Assembly (NCBI RefSeq): GCF_003951315.1
Contig: NZ_QLJH01000022.1
Coordinates: 1 to 64,000, forward strand
Source of the DNA: Sphingomonas sp. S-NIH.Pt15_0812
GTDB taxonomy: Bacteria > Pseudomonadota > Alphaproteobacteria > Sphingomonadales > Sphingomonadaceae
DNA: 64,000 nt
Direction of reading: 5' to 3'
In this document: in pieces, positions 63,399-64,000 of the stretch
Position numbering within the stretch: the first letter of the stretch is position 1
How the letters are laid out: each line of letters starts with the position of its first letter
Made by a program: the position numbers and the translations under genes
The notes under the pieces: generated by a model
Seen by the model: the letters and a program-made list of their open reading frames with translations, nothing else
Database searches by the model: none
Told to the model about the DNA's origin: nothing

Positions 63399-64000
63399 CT
63401 AGGAGGACTGTCCGCGCGCGAAGCGCCGGTGCCAGTCGGGATCGCCGGCGCGAATGCCGGTGGCGGACGTCGGATCGGGGCGGAACCGCAACAGCACCAG
63501 GGCTGGCACACTCCACACCGTCCATCGTTTCGCGGCCGACTGCGATCGCCGGAAACGTCGCAGCCAGGCCATCGCGGGGGCCGCGAGGGCACGACCATCA
63601 TATCCCGGACGCGCGACAACCGCAATCGGGATCGCACGGGCGATGCCGCGCCAGTCGCGCCAGGCATGAAATTGCGCCAGATTGTCCGCGCCCATGATCC
63701 AGATGAAGCGCCGTTTGGGATAGCGCCGCTGCAAGGCGCGGATCGTATCGACCGTATAGCGGGTGCCCAGTCGCGCCTCGATCGCGGTCGCCCGGATCGG
63801 CGCGCGGCGCGCCTGTTGCCGGGCGGAGGCCAGCCGGGCCGCCAGCGGCGCCATGCCCTTGGCGGGCTTCAATGGATTGCCCGGCGACACCAGCCACCAT
63901 GCCTCGTCCAGGTCGAGCGCCCGGATCGCCGCCAGCGTGATCGCCCGATGCCCCCGATGCGCCGGGTTGAAGCTGCCGCCGAGCAGCCCGGTGGTGATCA
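63399..64000 (-). CDS. nadD: Nicotinate-nucleotide adenylyltransferase NadD, cut by window edge
   Basis: About 200 residues are seen; the start codon lies outside the window. The N-terminal nucleotide-binding motif is LLGGSFNPAHRGHRAITLAA, followed by VSPGNPLKP, then FIWIMGADNLAQFHAWRDW in the middle. The C-terminal ISxTxIR-type motif appears as PDPTSATGIRAG. It joins nicotinate mononucleotide with ATP in NAD synthesis. It is followed by rsfS after eight bases, the usual nadD-rsfS-rlmH order. Confidence 0.92.
   Translation of the reverse strand, partial: ITTGLLGGSFNPAHRGHRAITLAAIRALDLDEAWWLVSPGNPLKPAKGMAPLAARLASARQQARRAPIRATAIEARLGTRYTVDTIRALQRRYPKRRFIWIMGADNLAQFHAWRDWRGIARAIPIAVVARPGYDGRALAAPAMAWLRRFRRSQSAAKRWTVWSVPALVLLRFRPDPTSATGIRAGDPDWHRRFARGQSS

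Overview
The window looks like the chromosome of a high-GC alphaproteobacterium of the sphingomonad type. The evidence is gene content: ClpB, a TonB-dependent receptor next to FAD-dependent tryptophan-halogenase-like proteins and a cupin/JmjC-like protein, DapD coupled to a HAD pyrimidine 5'-nucleotidase, COQ7, FlhA with FliA, and the chain CtpA, EnvC-like, RlmH, RsfS, NadD. The genus is inferred, not proven.

Bases 1-21,100 are an accessory region. It is lower in GC than the rest by eye and full of decayed mobile DNA: an amidase remnant cut by an IS5-family remnant, an IS3-family remnant joined to a second IS5-family tail, and a tyrosine integrase pseudogene. Its right edge is the 3' end of a tRNA gene (T arm, acceptor strand and CCA) with no tRNA body, as expected for an attachment-site copy. 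The cargo looks like defence or conflict genes. They are a PD-(D/E)XK nuclease-like protein, a 1650-residue NACHT-type NTPase with a long repeat region and a C-terminal GT4 glycosyltransferase, and an eight-kilobase cluster. That cluster holds an XRE regulator, a phosphoribosyltransferase-like protein, a P-loop ATPase and an unknown Rossmann-like protein in one operon. Beside them lie a divergent NADAR protein and a two-gene operon of a SIS-HAD fusion and a PfkB kinase. A compact four-gene operon of mostly unknown function follows (18,602-20,755).

Bases 21,294-36,000 carry a two-component system (NtrY-like kinase and NtrC-like regulator with a degenerate AAA+ domain). It is divergent from an export operon: HlyD-type adaptor, MacB/LolD-type ATPase, a head-GIN lipoprotein, two tandem FtsX/MacB-type permeases and a TolC-type channel. 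A perfect 19-bp palindrome lies near the divergent start region. A small conserved protein and a two-domain M16 peptidase follow, then clpB behind a good sigma-32 promoter.

Bases 39,000-50,000 hold a TonB-dependent receptor divergent from four translationally coupled halogenase-family genes and a cupin/JmjC-like gene. The second halogenase has lost the catalytic lysine and the WxWxIP motif. The set ends in a strong bidirectional terminator shared with dapD.

Bases 50,000-64,000 are housekeeping: dapD and a nucleotidase, a subtilase lipoprotein, a Nudix hydrolase, a flagellar operon (transglycosylase, flhA, fliA) behind a sigma-54 promoter, coq7-dsbB-ctpA in overlapping order, and the envC-like, rlmH, rsfS and nadD genes. 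nadD runs off the right edge.
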